DNA of 29,891 nt, taken from IMG/VR virus record IMGVR_UViG_3300021964_000336, positions 1 through 29,891 of that record. One strand, 5' to 3'. Numbering within the stretch: position 1 is the first letter of the stretch; each line of letters opens with the position of its first letter. Made by a program: the position numbers and the translations under genes. Below, in pieces: positions 16,096 to 24,738 of the stretch. The notes below the pieces were generated by a model. It ran no database searches. It saw nothing but the letters and a program-made list of their open reading frames with translations, and was not told where the DNA came from. The DNA is from a virus.

Positions 16096-17430
16096 CTATC
16101 CAAATATCGAGTCGATTGCTTTGACTTTCAAGAAGTCATCGAACTGATCGTCATACAGGCTTTTACTTCCGGCAATTTGTGCAGATTGCATAGCTGCATT
16201 GTGGGCACGTTCTTGCTGATTTTCAGATATTTGCATAGACCACGAAGCTTGATCTCTATATAGCTGCCACAAATTATTCAAGGAATTTTGATTCAAACCA
16301 AGAAGCGTCTGTACGTTCTGCTGATTAGCTGCGTTTTCTGCTGCGGTGTTTGCAGTGTTTATTTGTCTGCGCCAAGCAACGTTGCTTTGATCGATAGTTG
16401 ATTGCATGTTTGCATTGAACTGTTGGCGGGATGCTTCCATAGACGCATTGAATTGCTCCATAGCATTGCCCTGATTAACGTTAAACTGATCTATGGAAGC
16501 AGCACGTTGTTTATTTGCAGATTCAATCTGTGAACCTAGTTCTGCAAAAAACATATCAACTTCAGTCTCTGCTTTTGCGTTGAATTGTTTAGCCGCATTG
16601 TCAGCAGCCATGTCAGATAATTTCATCTGTACTGCAGACTGATAATTAATTGTATCAGCTTGTTGTTGATTAGTCAAGTTCTGTGTTTCAATCGTAAGAA
16701 ACGTCTTTGCATTTTGTACTGCTGCAGTCTGTCGGTTGTTAAGATTAGCCATATCCATGTTGGCTAAAGCTACAGCGTTTTGTAATTCTGCTTGTTGTTT
16801 GTTGCTTAAATTTGCAAGCTGGATGTTTGCATACTTTTCAGCATCTCTAGATGCAATTTCTACGCCGGATTCCGTTATGGCTTGAATCATAGCCGCTGCA
16901 GCCATAGAACTAGAACCTAGCCCACGCTGCTGCATAATTGCGCTTACTTTTCGTACTTGCGGAGAAGCCCACGGGGGAAGTGCCTGACCAGCCGCAACAG
17001 AACTCATAATCTGTCCTAGTTGATACTGGACAGTTGCTTGCGGATCTAAGCTGGCAGTTTGTGCTTGGGCTAAAGAGGCGGGAGATAGTTGCCCTTGAGC
17101 AGCATTTACAAGAGCATTAGCGGAAGGCGTACCCTGTGCTGCTTGCATATTGTGTGGTGCAGAAACACTACTTGCTTGATATGTATTTGCAGCCTGTGCT
17201 TGCGGGGCTGTCTGATCGTACATAGAAGAACTGAGGCCAGACGGAACAGGCGCAGAAACAGAAGACATCTTAACATTGGTGTCTGTTAAAATTTCTTTTT
17301 GATCTTCGACTAAAAGATCAGGTACTATTTCTTGTTTGGGATCTAAGGAAGACTGTTCAGCCTGTTCGGTCTGCTCTTTTACGAGTTCTTCACTTAAAGC
17401 GTCGCCTTTTTTACCTGCTAAATTTGCCAT
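16096..17430 (-). CDS. Hendecad-repeat coiled-coil virion protein, putative internal protein
   Basis: A 444-residue protein extremely rich in Gln, Asn and Ala. After a disordered N-terminal 130 residues, residues 200-345 show a strict 11-residue periodicity: NL-x-N-x-Q motifs start at 207, 229 and 251 (22 apart), and QFN motifs have Phe at 283, 316, 327 and 338 (33, 11, 11 apart). This is the hallmark of a hendecad coiled coil, a long shallow rod. The 444 aa length exceeds that of T7 gp14 (about 196 aa), and no homology to it is visible. Together with the 167, 187, 1010 and 1591 aa proteins downstream it forms a likely internal/ejection set. It could alternatively be a tail-core scaffold. Confidence 0.72.
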   Translation of the reverse strand: MANLAGKKGDALSEELVKEQTEQAEQSSLDPKQEIVPDLLVEDQKEILTDTNVKMSSVSAPVPSGLSSSMYDQTAPQAQAANTYQASSVSAPHNMQAAQGTPSANALVNAAQGQLSPASLAQAQTASLDPQATVQYQLGQIMSSVAAGQALPPWASPQVRKVSAIMQQRGLGSSSMAAAAMIQAITESGVEIASRDAEKYANIQLANLSNKQQAELQNAVALANMDMANLNNRQTAAVQNAKTFLTIETQNLTNQQQADTINYQSAVQMKLSDMAADNAAKQFNAKAETEVDMFFAELGSQIESANKQRAASIDQFNVNQGNAMEQFNASMEASRQQFNANMQSTIDQSNVAWRRQINTANTAAENAANQQNVQTLLGLNQNSLNNLWQLYRDQASWSMQISENQQERAHNAAMQSAQIAGSKSLYDDQFDDFLKVKAIDSIFG

Positions 17431-17432
17431 AC

Positions 17433-17657
17433 TTAATCCCTACTCAATACTTTATCTAGCTTATCTTCAACCCGGTGCAAAGCGTCCATAACCTTACTCA
17501 TGTCGTCGCGCAGTTCCATGCGAGTTGCATATTCTTCGCGTGTCTTGTTAAGAAGGATGTTCAAACGCTTAGTTTCTTTGTTTTGTTCAGACAAGAACCA
17601 AGCCACTCCTGCCACGACCAGACCAAGCAGCGTATCTATGAGACTGGTCATCTCCAT
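17433..17657 (-). CDS. Small membrane-anchored coiled-coil protein
   Basis: A 74-residue protein with one N-terminal membrane segment (about residues 5-22, LIDTLLGLVVAGVAWFL) followed by a charged heptad-like helix to the end (DDMSKVMDALHRVEDKLDKVL). Start ATG 17657 shares its first base with the previous stop (TAATG). Topology resembles small phage holins, spanin-like proteins or Rz-like inner-membrane proteins. It sits far from the lysozyme cassette, so a lysis role is possible but unproven. No lipobox or partner outer-membrane lipoprotein is seen beside it. Confidence 0.72.
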   Translation of the reverse strand: MEMTSLIDTLLGLVVAGVAWFLSEQNKETKRLNILLNKTREEYATRMELRDDMSKVMDALHRVEDKLDKVLSRD

Positions 17658-18229
17658 TAGATTGCGTCAGGCCAGTCATTGATTGGTGCGTTACCCGTCG
17701 GATTACCGTCTGCATCTACAGGTGTATCGAACAGGGCAATGAAGGCATCTAAGTCTGCGGCACCGTCAATGGCAGTTTCGATTGTGTTGCTTGCAGCGCG
17801 GACATCGGTGCGGTATTGACTGATATTTGCAGGGACTGAGTAAGCCGCTACTTCTGTCGCCTTGACAACGTGCCAATCAGTGGGGGCAAGCAGTGAACCC
17901 GCTGTTACTTTGGTTTGTGCTTTGTGAATTGACTTGAGGCCAAGCGTAACCATTTGGTTTCCATCCGAATCCAAAAGGGGATCACCGTTTTCATCGACTT
18001 CGTTGATGTCAGTTAGTGATCTTGGTATTAATGTGCCATCAAGGTTACGCCCCCAGTAGAAACGATTGTCGAAGGGTGCTTGAACCGCAGGTGGCTCTTC
18101 CCACACGATATTGTAACGTGTCTTTGTTGCGTCAGAGTAGCGCATCCACACCTTTGGATGCAACCGACCCGTTGAGTCTGTCCAAGCCTTTCCCGGCTTT
18201 AAGGTTTGTAATCCATGTTTCCATGCCAT
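17657..18229 (-). CDS. Fibre-associated protein / possible fibre assembly chaperone
   Basis: A 190-residue protein directly downstream of the large fibre gene, with AGGAGATAAG before the ATG. The first half has many Trp/Tyr and a beta-rich look (WMRYSDATKTRYNIVWEEPP, FDNRFYWGRN), with Asp-rich turns (DENGDPLLDSDGN). The C-terminal part has a helix with YRTDVRAASNTIETAIDGA and a D-x-x-FIALFD segment resembling the tail of phage fibre-assembly proteins (YR..V......I..A..L). Marine phages often carry such a gene next to fibres. Role inferred from position and this weak resemblance; it may instead be a minor fibre component. Confidence 0.65.
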   Translation of the reverse strand: MAWKHGLQTLKPGKAWTDSTGRLHPKVWMRYSDATKTRYNIVWEEPPAVQAPFDNRFYWGRNLDGTLIPRSLTDINEVDENGDPLLDSDGNQMVTLGLKSIHKAQTKVTAGSLLAPTDWHVVKATEVAAYSVPANISQYRTDVRAASNTIETAIDGAADLDAFIALFDTPVDADGNPTGNAPINDWPDAI

Positions 18230-18240
18230 CGTCTTATCTC

Positions 18241-20709
18241 CTATCGTGCGTTGGCGTATTTAAATGGGGCTTCGGCAAAGGCGAGGTAGATGAAATTGCT
18301 GCTTTTGTTGCTAAAAGTGTTGCTTGACCGTAATTTGAAACCATTGGACAATAAATCCAGTTCATTAATTGTTGTTGTTTCTGCGCCGCTTTGATTTGCC
18401 TCTAACACCTCAGTTACATTATTTTTATTAAAAGCGTATCTTTTACTGTCGTACATTTGCCAATCAGAAGTTGAATCAGCGTCTTTCAACAAAACCCAAG
18501 CTGGCCTGAACCCTGTGTAGACAAACGTGCCATCTGTGGAACCGTTGCCGACATATTTGCCGACGGCTGAATAACCTTCAATTCCTCTAAACGCATAAAA
18601 CACATATGAATCACCACTAAAATTCACAAGTTCGTGTGAACCAATAGTAAACACACTGCTGGTAAACGTGCCGTTGTTCCAAGCTGTGTTTCCTGTAGCT
18701 ACTGCGGCGGTGCTGTTCAAAAGCAAGTAAGCATTTGTCGGCGTTGCTGACTGGTCTTTGTGATATACAGCCCAATCTCTTGCGTTAGTTCTGCGCTTTA
18801 CAATAACCATTTCTGGAATTTCGCCTAGCGAATGGCCTATGGTCGCCCCCGCTGTGGCATTTCCTGTATAGGTTCCCACTGCAAAACCCGCATCAGGTGC
18901 AGCCGATACGCTTGACGTAATACTGCCATCAGTGTTGCTAACCGCTGTGCCGCCCGCTTTCCAGTTCCAAGCGACGTAGGTGCTTGAGCTTCTATTTACG
19001 CCAGCATCTGTCCCAAGCGTAAAGCCATCGCTGTCAGAGCTTGCTACGGTATTAGCCTCAACAGACGCACCATCAGTCAGATTTGAGAATAATCGTTCTG
19101 TGTACCCTCTGACGCTATCTACTAAGTAGTTATAGTCTGCGTTGCTTCTGCCTTTAATCCAAGTCCAATCAGGTTGAAACCCAACTCCTGTAATGCTGTT
19201 GCTTGCGCCTGTGCCAGTATACAGCACAGTGTTAAAGTAATCGTCAGCCTGTTCCGCAGCATTTGGGCTGATGTCTGGTTCTGGTAGGTTGGCTGAACAG
19301 AGGGCTAAGAAGCCGGATGGTGGGGTATAATAAAAATCGCCAATGCCGTTATCGTCTGCTGCGTTTGCAGAGCCAGTAGTCGCATCTGCGGCAAATGTAC
19401 TATCCTGACCAAAGTTAGCGTGATGTGGGTCATTGCTTGATGTGCCGCCAGTTTTACTAACCATCATAACAAATGTACCCGATAGTCCAGTAAATGCAGC
19501 ATTAGTTGTTGTGCCAGCCGCTATTTCAGCCGCTGTTGCGCTGTTTTGCCAAGTGCCATTTTTGCTAAACCAAATAGCACCATTATCCATATCAAGCGCA
19601 ACACCAATGATGTCACCATCAGCACCCCAAGAGTCACCATATGAAGCACTAGACCCATTGTATTTATTGCCAGTACCAGCATAGTATAAATAACAATCGC
19701 TATTATTATATGGGATAGTGCTTAGATTTGTATCTTCTTTAGCGATACCAACTAACCTTACCACACTGCCAGAATCCGCTGTAATGTTTCTAGCTTCCCA
19801 ATACCATTTGCCAGAGGACACAGCAAATGTGGAGTTTTGCGTACCGTTGTTACCAGCGGTTAAAGCACGAAGATTGCCTTCAGATGGCGCATTGTAATTG
19901 TATTTATCTAATGGATTCCAAGTAGCAAAATTATTAGTCGGGCTGTCCGGCACGACATCGCTGGCGGCTAGGTTGTTGGCAGTAAAGTCATTGCCATTAC
20001 CAGATACATCCTTACCCAAGTCACTGCTGTCAGCATAATCCAGATAAAACCCGTTGTTGCCATATGTCAGGCCAGCCGCCGAAATATTCTTTGGCACCCA
20101 TATTCCGTTTATATCTTCTGCAAAATCGTTTATATCCCCAACGGTACCATCAAGAAGCACAGTCTCAGCAAGATAAGCACCAACATACTGACCAGCATTA
20201 CTGCGTTTCATTAGTGTTGTTATATGACCAGTTTCCGCAAGTTTCTCTGTTGGGCCGTGTGTGGCTTCACTAAAGCCTTTTGTCAAAGACCCATTTATAT
20301 ACAGTTTTACTTCACCCGCAGTGTGGTCGTGTGTAAAAAATATGTGAAACCACGCACCAGTATCTCTAAATATGGCGGCACTTTTATCCTCGTAAGCTAC
20401 TCCACTTACAGTGTTGTAAAAACCTATTGTATTGTCGCTGTAATAAGTTAGAGTTTGAATATTACTAGCCGCACAACCGATAATCGCATCATAATCTGAA
20501 AACGACAAATCAGATTGTTTTATCCAAGTTGAAAACGTGCGTATATTTGTATCTGTCGCAGTACCAAAATCATTTTTGCTTAGATATGCGGTACTGCCAT
20601 CAAACCGCAGAGACTGGTCAATGGTTGTGCCGTAAACGCCACCAGCTAACGCCCCGCCGGGATCACCCGCACCGCCTAGTCCGGCACCATTTGCTTGAAG
20701 AATACTCAT
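18241..20709 (-). CDS. Tail fibre with LamG-like and SPRY-like lectin domains
   Basis: An 822-residue receptor-binding candidate. Domains in order: a Gly-rich N-terminus (residues 1-25); a LamG/concanavalin-like fold (about 30-200: LRFDGSTAYLSKNDF, FSTWIKQSDLSF, VKLYINGSL); a linker ending in DSPTNNFATWNPLDKYN; and a SPRY/B30.2-like domain (about 295-430: GKWYWEARN, DIIGVALDMDNGAIWFSKNG). At least three copies of a phage-fibre module follow (GFQPDWTWIKGR, GEIPEMVIVKRR, GFRPAWVLLKDA), each beginning with a Y/V-G-T/N-G strand and spaced about 100-130 residues. It follows the other fibre gene after 1 bp. This multi-lectin layout suggests binding to surface glycans. No polysaccharide lyase or hydrolase catalytic motif was recognised. 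Confidence 0.85.
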   Translation of the reverse strand: MSILQANGAGLGGAGDPGGALAGGVYGTTIDQSLRFDGSTAYLSKNDFGTATDTNIRTFSTWIKQSDLSFSDYDAIIGCAASNIQTLTYYSDNTIGFYNTVSGVAYEDKSAAIFRDTGAWFHIFFTHDHTAGEVKLYINGSLTKGFSEATHGPTEKLAETGHITTLMKRSNAGQYVGAYLAETVLLDGTVGDINDFAEDINGIWVPKNISAAGLTYGNNGFYLDYADSSDLGKDVSGNGNDFTANNLAASDVVPDSPTNNFATWNPLDKYNYNAPSEGNLRALTAGNNGTQNSTFAVSSGKWYWEARNITADSGSVVRLVGIAKEDTNLSTIPYNNSDCYLYYAGTGNKYNGSSASYGDSWGADGDIIGVALDMDNGAIWFSKNGTWQNSATAAEIAAGTTTNAAFTGLSGTFVMMVSKTGGTSSNDPHHANFGQDSTFAADATTGSANAADDNGIGDFYYTPPSGFLALCSANLPEPDISPNAAEQADDYFNTVLYTGTGASNSITGVGFQPDWTWIKGRSNADYNYLVDSVRGYTERLFSNLTDGASVEANTVASSDSDGFTLGTDAGVNRSSSTYVAWNWKAGGTAVSNTDGSITSSVSAAPDAGFAVGTYTGNATAGATIGHSLGEIPEMVIVKRRTNARDWAVYHKDQSATPTNAYLLLNSTAAVATGNTAWNNGTFTSSVFTIGSHELVNFSGDSYVFYAFRGIEGYSAVGKYVGNGSTDGTFVYTGFRPAWVLLKDADSTSDWQMYDSKRYAFNKNNVTEVLEANQSGAETTTINELDLLSNGFKLRSSNTFSNKSSNFIYLAFAEAPFKYANAR

Positions 20710-20710
20710 A

Positions 20711-22198
20711 TTATGTTAATGCCCCTGATACAGAAACCAAAACTCTATTGTCACCCGTTGCAGCTTTTACAAAGTAGGCTAAGTGATACACACCAGCGGT
20801 AGCAAGTGCTGTTAGTGCATCTGCGTTAATAGCTACCATAGCGTTGGCAGAAATTGTGCCGCCGCCAGTAGTTAAGAAGATGTTACCCGATTGACCAGCT
20901 ACAGTGTTAGTAAAGGTGAGTTCATCGTCGCCTGTTGTAGTGGCTTGGAAGTTGGTGTTGTCAGCCAGATCAAACGTGATGACGTTGGTGCTTGGTGAGT
21001 CGGTTGTGATGGCATTGGTTCCGTCAGAACTCAAAGCACGTCCTGTTACCGTTACACCTGCAGCATCAATCTCTACTACAGTGGATGAAGTATCTTGTAT
21101 TTTGATACTACCTACGCTACTCAAATTGTCTATGATGCTATCTGTACCATCGTGATAAATCTCTAAATCAGTTCCTGTACCAAGCTGAATTTTATCACTA
21201 TCTCCACCTACAAAACCGTCGGATGTAACAGACCCTGTAATGCTGATATTGCCTGTACCAGTAATATCGTTACTGTTAAGATCAAGGTTGCCACCAAGCT
21301 GGGGCGTAGTATCGCTTGCAACATCAGTTATAAAACTCCCTGTAATATCGTTGTCAAACCCTGACAGCGCAATATTGGCTTTAGTTAATTTCTTTTGGTT
21401 TCCAAGAGAATCAACTACCGCAAAGAAATCCCCGTCACCGTCTGAAACCGACGTGGTGAGTTCGTTCAGGTCAAGCGATAGAGTGTGAGAAATACCTTCC
21501 CCAGATGTAGCACCCGTAGACGCCAGACCTGTTCCGGCTGTAATATCAGATGTGTAATCTCCTGTTGTGTCTGTGCCCAAAGCAACTGAGTTGGCTTGAA
21601 TTGTAGCTGTGCCTGTTACATTGCCTGAACCGTCAAATGAGGCTGATGTCCATACCACATCGCCTGTCATCCCGATTGTGCGTCCTGTTGCAAGGGCGGT
21701 AGCCGTGTCGGCATTGCCAGTCACGTTACCAGTTACGTTACCAGTAACATTACCTGTTACGTTGCCCGTTACGTTACCTGTGAGGGCGGCTGTTACTGTC
21801 CCTGCAGAAAAGTCACCACTTGCATCTCTAAATACGATGGTGCTTGCTGTATTGGCGTCGGTTGCATTTGACGTAACAGTAAACGTCCCGGATTCTGCGT
21901 TTACAGAGCCGCTAAGACCGTTGCCTGACGTTGCACCTTGTTCAACGTAGGAACCTGTTGTCTTAGTTCCTAGCGCAATAGAGTTTGCAGCAATTGCTGT
22001 TGCTGTAACAGCGTTAGCCGCCAAACCACTGGATGTGATTTGCGGTCCCTCTCCTGTTGTTCCATCGTGACTGTGACCAGTAGATGAGTTAAATGCAGCT
22101 ACAATTGCATCAAACTCACCGTCCAAATCAGCAGCGTTAATAACGTTACCGTCTGCAATGTTGTTTGGGGTATCGTTACGAGTATATCCTGTACCCAT
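20711..22198 (-). CDS. Tail fibre protein with GNVT repeat collar
   Basis: A 495-residue fibre protein. The N-terminus (GTGYTRNDTPNNIADGNVINAADLD, then FDAIVAAFNSSTGHSHDGTTGEGP) matches the usual attachment domain of marine phage fibres. Next come TTGSY(V)/TTGDYT-type repeats and five GNVT repeats, then DGTNAITTDSP and IYHDGTDSIIDNL strings typical of beta-structured shafts. The C-terminus is beta-rich, ending ATGDNRVLVSVSGALT. GGAGATAATAG precedes the start at 22198. Because it lies between the neck protein and the lectin fibre, it may be the proximal shaft that links the lectin fibre to the virion; that pairing is an inference. Confidence 0.85.
   Translation of the reverse strand: MGTGYTRNDTPNNIADGNVINAADLDGEFDAIVAAFNSSTGHSHDGTTGEGPQITSSGLAANAVTATAIAANSIALGTKTTGSYVEQGATSGNGLSGSVNAESGTFTVTSNATDANTASTIVFRDASGDFSAGTVTAALTGNVTGNVTGNVTGNVTGNVTGNADTATALATGRTIGMTGDVVWTSASFDGSGNVTGTATIQANSVALGTDTTGDYTSDITAGTGLASTGATSGEGISHTLSLDLNELTTSVSDGDGDFFAVVDSLGNQKKLTKANIALSGFDNDITGSFITDVASDTTPQLGGNLDLNSNDITGTGNISITGSVTSDGFVGGDSDKIQLGTGTDLEIYHDGTDSIIDNLSSVGSIKIQDTSSTVVEIDAAGVTVTGRALSSDGTNAITTDSPSTNVITFDLADNTNFQATTTGDDELTFTNTVAGQSGNIFLTTGGGTISANAMVAINADALTALATAGVYHLAYFVKAATGDNRVLVSVSGALT
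21717..21776 (-). repeat. Five tandem 12-bp units encoding (GNVT)5
   Basis: Five imperfect direct 12-bp units, mostly of the form CCAGTTACGTTA on the + strand, with third-position differences between units. They encode five consecutive Gly-Asn-Val-Thr tetrapeptides in the fibre shaft. Such in-frame repeats can expand or contract by slippage, varying shaft length. Confidence 0.9.
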
Positions 22199-22203
22199 AT
22201 CTA

Positions 22204-23736
22204 TTATCTCCTTCCATAGAGTCCGTATTGTATGGTTGCAGAGTCTATGGTAAATGTAGAGTCAAGTGTCTGACCCAATGTTTCGTATAGGATTGATACG
22301 GTAAATCCTGAACCCGTTACTGGCTCATCATAAATATACCTAGCTTTGTTGCCGTACGTTGATGTGCCATATACGCCAGCACCAAAAACAACAGATGTCG
22401 CACTTGCATTGTTTAAGGTAACTGGTAGTGGTTGTACTGAACCCGACTGGTCAAAGTCGTATTTAATAGACATCTGTAGTTCAAATACACCGTCTGTATC
22501 TATAAAAGTTGTATTTCTAAATACTGTCTTACGTAAGTTGGGATCTTGCAAAGGCACAAACGGTGTAGCAAAAGTGGCTGTTATGTTTGTACCGTCGAAC
22601 GTATTTCCCTGTTCCATTCTGTATACGTAGTTTGTGTCGTTTGCAAAGTATATAAATTCTGTATTTCCATCGTATTCACTAAATGTAGAATAAGCCTTAA
22701 AGCCCCGCAAGTCGTTCCATGATATACCTTCTTGCAATTGTGTTGCGGCTATTGCCTTAGATGCTGACGGTTGAACTGTTACGTTATACCCAAATATTCT
22801 ATACTGGCTTTTTTCTCTGATGACTATACTACTAAACGAGGTACTACTAGAAACTAAATCTAGCACATCCTCTTGGATAGGCTTCGATATTACCCCTAAT
22901 CCAAAGTCACCAACACGGTCTGTAGCAGAAAACGTTCTGATACCGTCTGGCCCTAAAAAAAGTATGTCACCGCCTATTTCTTGAATAGTGTCTGCAGCAA
23001 TACATCCCAGATCTTGTGAAACAGGCTGTAGGGTAAAATCTGCTACACTGCTACCCACGATACGATTTATCTTATTTTCACTAAAAATAATTAGCTGATC
23101 ACGAAAAACAATTAAACCTGTTACATTATCAGCTATATTTATTATACCACCCCCAGAAGCACTTGTAAAGTCATCATCTTCATATGGAGCAGAAAAAATA
23201 ACATTTTTACCGCTTGCAAGAAACACATGGTTCTTAAAATTTATTACATGACTACATGCTAAAGTATCATTATCCAAAGATGTTAGTTCTTCAAACGTCA
23301 AAGTATCAAACCGAAATGGTTTATTTGCACTATCGCCATCGACTAAAAGAAACTTTTCGTTGCCATCAAAGTCATACTTTAAAAATCTAACTTTGCTAGA
23401 TCCGGCTCCGATGTTAACCCCTGCACTATTAAAAGCAGCATTGTTGGTTATTTCAGTCCAACCACTGCCTGATGATCTGTATACAGACGTGCCCCGTGCT
23501 ACATATACATTATCCTTGTAGCGAAGAATGCCCCTAATCAAGCCGCTTCCCGGAATATCATTATCATCAAACTTTTCAAACCCTTCAATACGGCGATATC
23601 CACCAAAAACCGACGGTTCAAAGTTTCGTAATATTCGTGCACTTCCGGGGGCGGTTATACCATGCTGCAACGGAGACAGGTTGGTTATTAAGCCCCCCTT
23701 CAATTCAAATATGTTAGTATTCCAACGATCTGGCAT
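22204..23736 (-). CDS. Neck/stopper protein, P22 gp10-like beta-propeller candidate
   Basis: A 510-residue beta-rich protein. The N-terminus (WNTNIFELKGGLITNLSPLQHGITAPGSARILRNFEPSVFGGYRR) is the conserved docking region of phage tail-accessory 'packaged-DNA stabilisation' proteins, and the body has repeated short beta blades (YKDNVYVARGTSVYRSSG, INFKNHVFLASGKNVIFSAP, IVFRDQLIIFSENKINRI) typical of a propeller. Size is close to P22 gp10 (472 aa) and far below T7 gp12 (794 aa), so a gp10-like stopper sealing packaged DNA is preferred. It directly follows the adaptor gene (TAG then ATG, no gap), the expected gp4-gp10 order. Confidence 0.75.
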   Translation of the reverse strand: MPDRWNTNIFELKGGLITNLSPLQHGITAPGSARILRNFEPSVFGGYRRIEGFEKFDDNDIPGSGLIRGILRYKDNVYVARGTSVYRSSGSGWTEITNNAAFNSAGVNIGAGSSKVRFLKYDFDGNEKFLLVDGDSANKPFRFDTLTFEELTSLDNDTLACSHVINFKNHVFLASGKNVIFSAPYEDDDFTSASGGGIINIADNVTGLIVFRDQLIIFSENKINRIVGSSVADFTLQPVSQDLGCIAADTIQEIGGDILFLGPDGIRTFSATDRVGDFGLGVISKPIQEDVLDLVSSSTSFSSIVIREKSQYRIFGYNVTVQPSASKAIAATQLQEGISWNDLRGFKAYSTFSEYDGNTEFIYFANDTNYVYRMEQGNTFDGTNITATFATPFVPLQDPNLRKTVFRNTTFIDTDGVFELQMSIKYDFDQSGSVQPLPVTLNNASATSVVFGAGVYGTSTYGNKARYIYDEPVTGSGFTVSILYETLGQTLDSTFTIDSATIQYGLYGRR

Positions 23737-24414
23737 CTAAATGGCCCTTGCGTATACATTTTCGTTTACATTCTGTGTACGCATACGTTTCATACCTTCT
23801 TCAAATTTTCTAAAAGACAATTGTGCAGACTCTAAGTTATCGCGGAACATATATGCGTAATACATTGCGCCATCTACAATTACATGTCGATAGCGAAAAG
23901 GAATAGTAGGAACATCTGTATCGTTGGTTAAATCTGCAGGATACATGTAATATTCATACTTCACAGAATATGCAGCATCTGGAATCGGTGCAAAAATAAT
24001 GTCGCTGTCTTGTGCACGTACAACGTATTCTGGCGCAGACCCTTGAGATGCGGCTTTGTATTCTTCGTCAATAAACCGACTCACATATTCGTCGTAGGAT
24101 AGTTGTGTTAGTTTACGAGCACTTTCAACAAGGGGTGTAGTCGTACGCTGCAAACGAACGGTATCAAAATCTACGTACTTTGAATTGGTTGGCAGAGGGT
24201 ATCTCAACTGACCTGCAGTCAAGGTTATCTCATCAAAGTTATGATTAAAAGGCCATGCAAAGTGTGATTGGTTAATATCCCGGATTGCAGCGTTTACAGA
24301 ATCTTTTAGTTGTGCGTAGACACCTGTGACAGTGGGAAAATTAGCGGAAGTCAGTTCTGTCTCATTCAACCGACGGGCAATATCATTTGTTAATCCTAAA
24401 AAATCGTATGCCAT
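23737..24414 (-). CDS. Head-to-tail adaptor (P22 gp4 / T7 gp11-type role)
   Basis: A 225-residue alpha/beta protein that would join the portal to the tail. The N-terminal helical part (FLGLTNDIARRLNETELTSANF, VYAQLKDSVNAAIRDINQ), aromatic AWPFNHN, and the C-terminal helices (RHVIVDGAMYYAYMFRDN, FRKFEEGMKRMR) fit the adaptor family found in podoviruses. The portal is not in the window. Its gene is followed at once by the gp10-like stopper. P22 gp4 has 166 and T7 gp11 196 residues, so this is a little longer. The precise family was not checked by search. Confidence 0.75.
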   Translation of the reverse strand: MAYDFLGLTNDIARRLNETELTSANFPTVTGVYAQLKDSVNAAIRDINQSHFAWPFNHNFDEITLTAGQLRYPLPTNSKYVDFDTVRLQRTTTPLVESARKLTQLSYDEYVSRFIDEEYKAASQGSAPEYVVRAQDSDIIFAPIPDAAYSVKYEYYMYPADLTNDTDVPTIPFRYRHVIVDGAMYYAYMFRDNLESAQLSFRKFEEGMKRMRTQNVNENVYARAI

Positions 24415-24738
24415 CTAGTTTTTCTCCACGACACGAATCCGTGCTTCCTGCTCAAATATAGTCGAGATGCTTGTCGTCATTCGGCAAATAATATTGTATT
24501 CTTGAAAGTTGGTTCCCAAGCCCAAGTACAAGGTAGCTACCGTGTCTGTGTTGGTGCTGGTAACGTACTGCAAACCGTTTACAATGTCACCTTGATTGAA
24601 GGTAACAAACGCGCTTGTTGACGGATCGTAAACCTTCCAAGCCACACTGCTAATAATGTGTGTTTCTAATATGTTTGTCCAGTCGATAGAATAATCTACC
24701 TGATCATCTGGATCTTTATCTTGCCACTTAATAGACAT
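24415..24738 (-). CDS. Small beta-rich virion protein
   Basis: A 107-residue protein beginning WQDKDPDDQVDYSIDWTNIL, then beta strands around residues 30-90 and a conserved-looking tail (EQEARIRVVEKN). Similar small proteins starting with a KDP-x-(4-6)-DY-x-(I/V)-DW pattern are common next to head-tail genes in many phages, with no settled function; this is from memory of the pattern. It shares the TAATG junction with the repeat-rich protein before it and touches the adaptor gene after it. Confidence 0.72.
   Translation of the reverse strand: MSIKWQDKDPDDQVDYSIDWTNILETHIISSVAWKVYDPSTSAFVTFNQGDIVNGLQYVTSTNTDTVATLYLGLGTNFQEYNIICRMTTSISTIFEQEARIRVVEKN

Noticed and set aside
21609-21950. + strand frame with repeated LPVT units
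   Set aside because: It is the complement of the GNVT repeats of the fibre gene.
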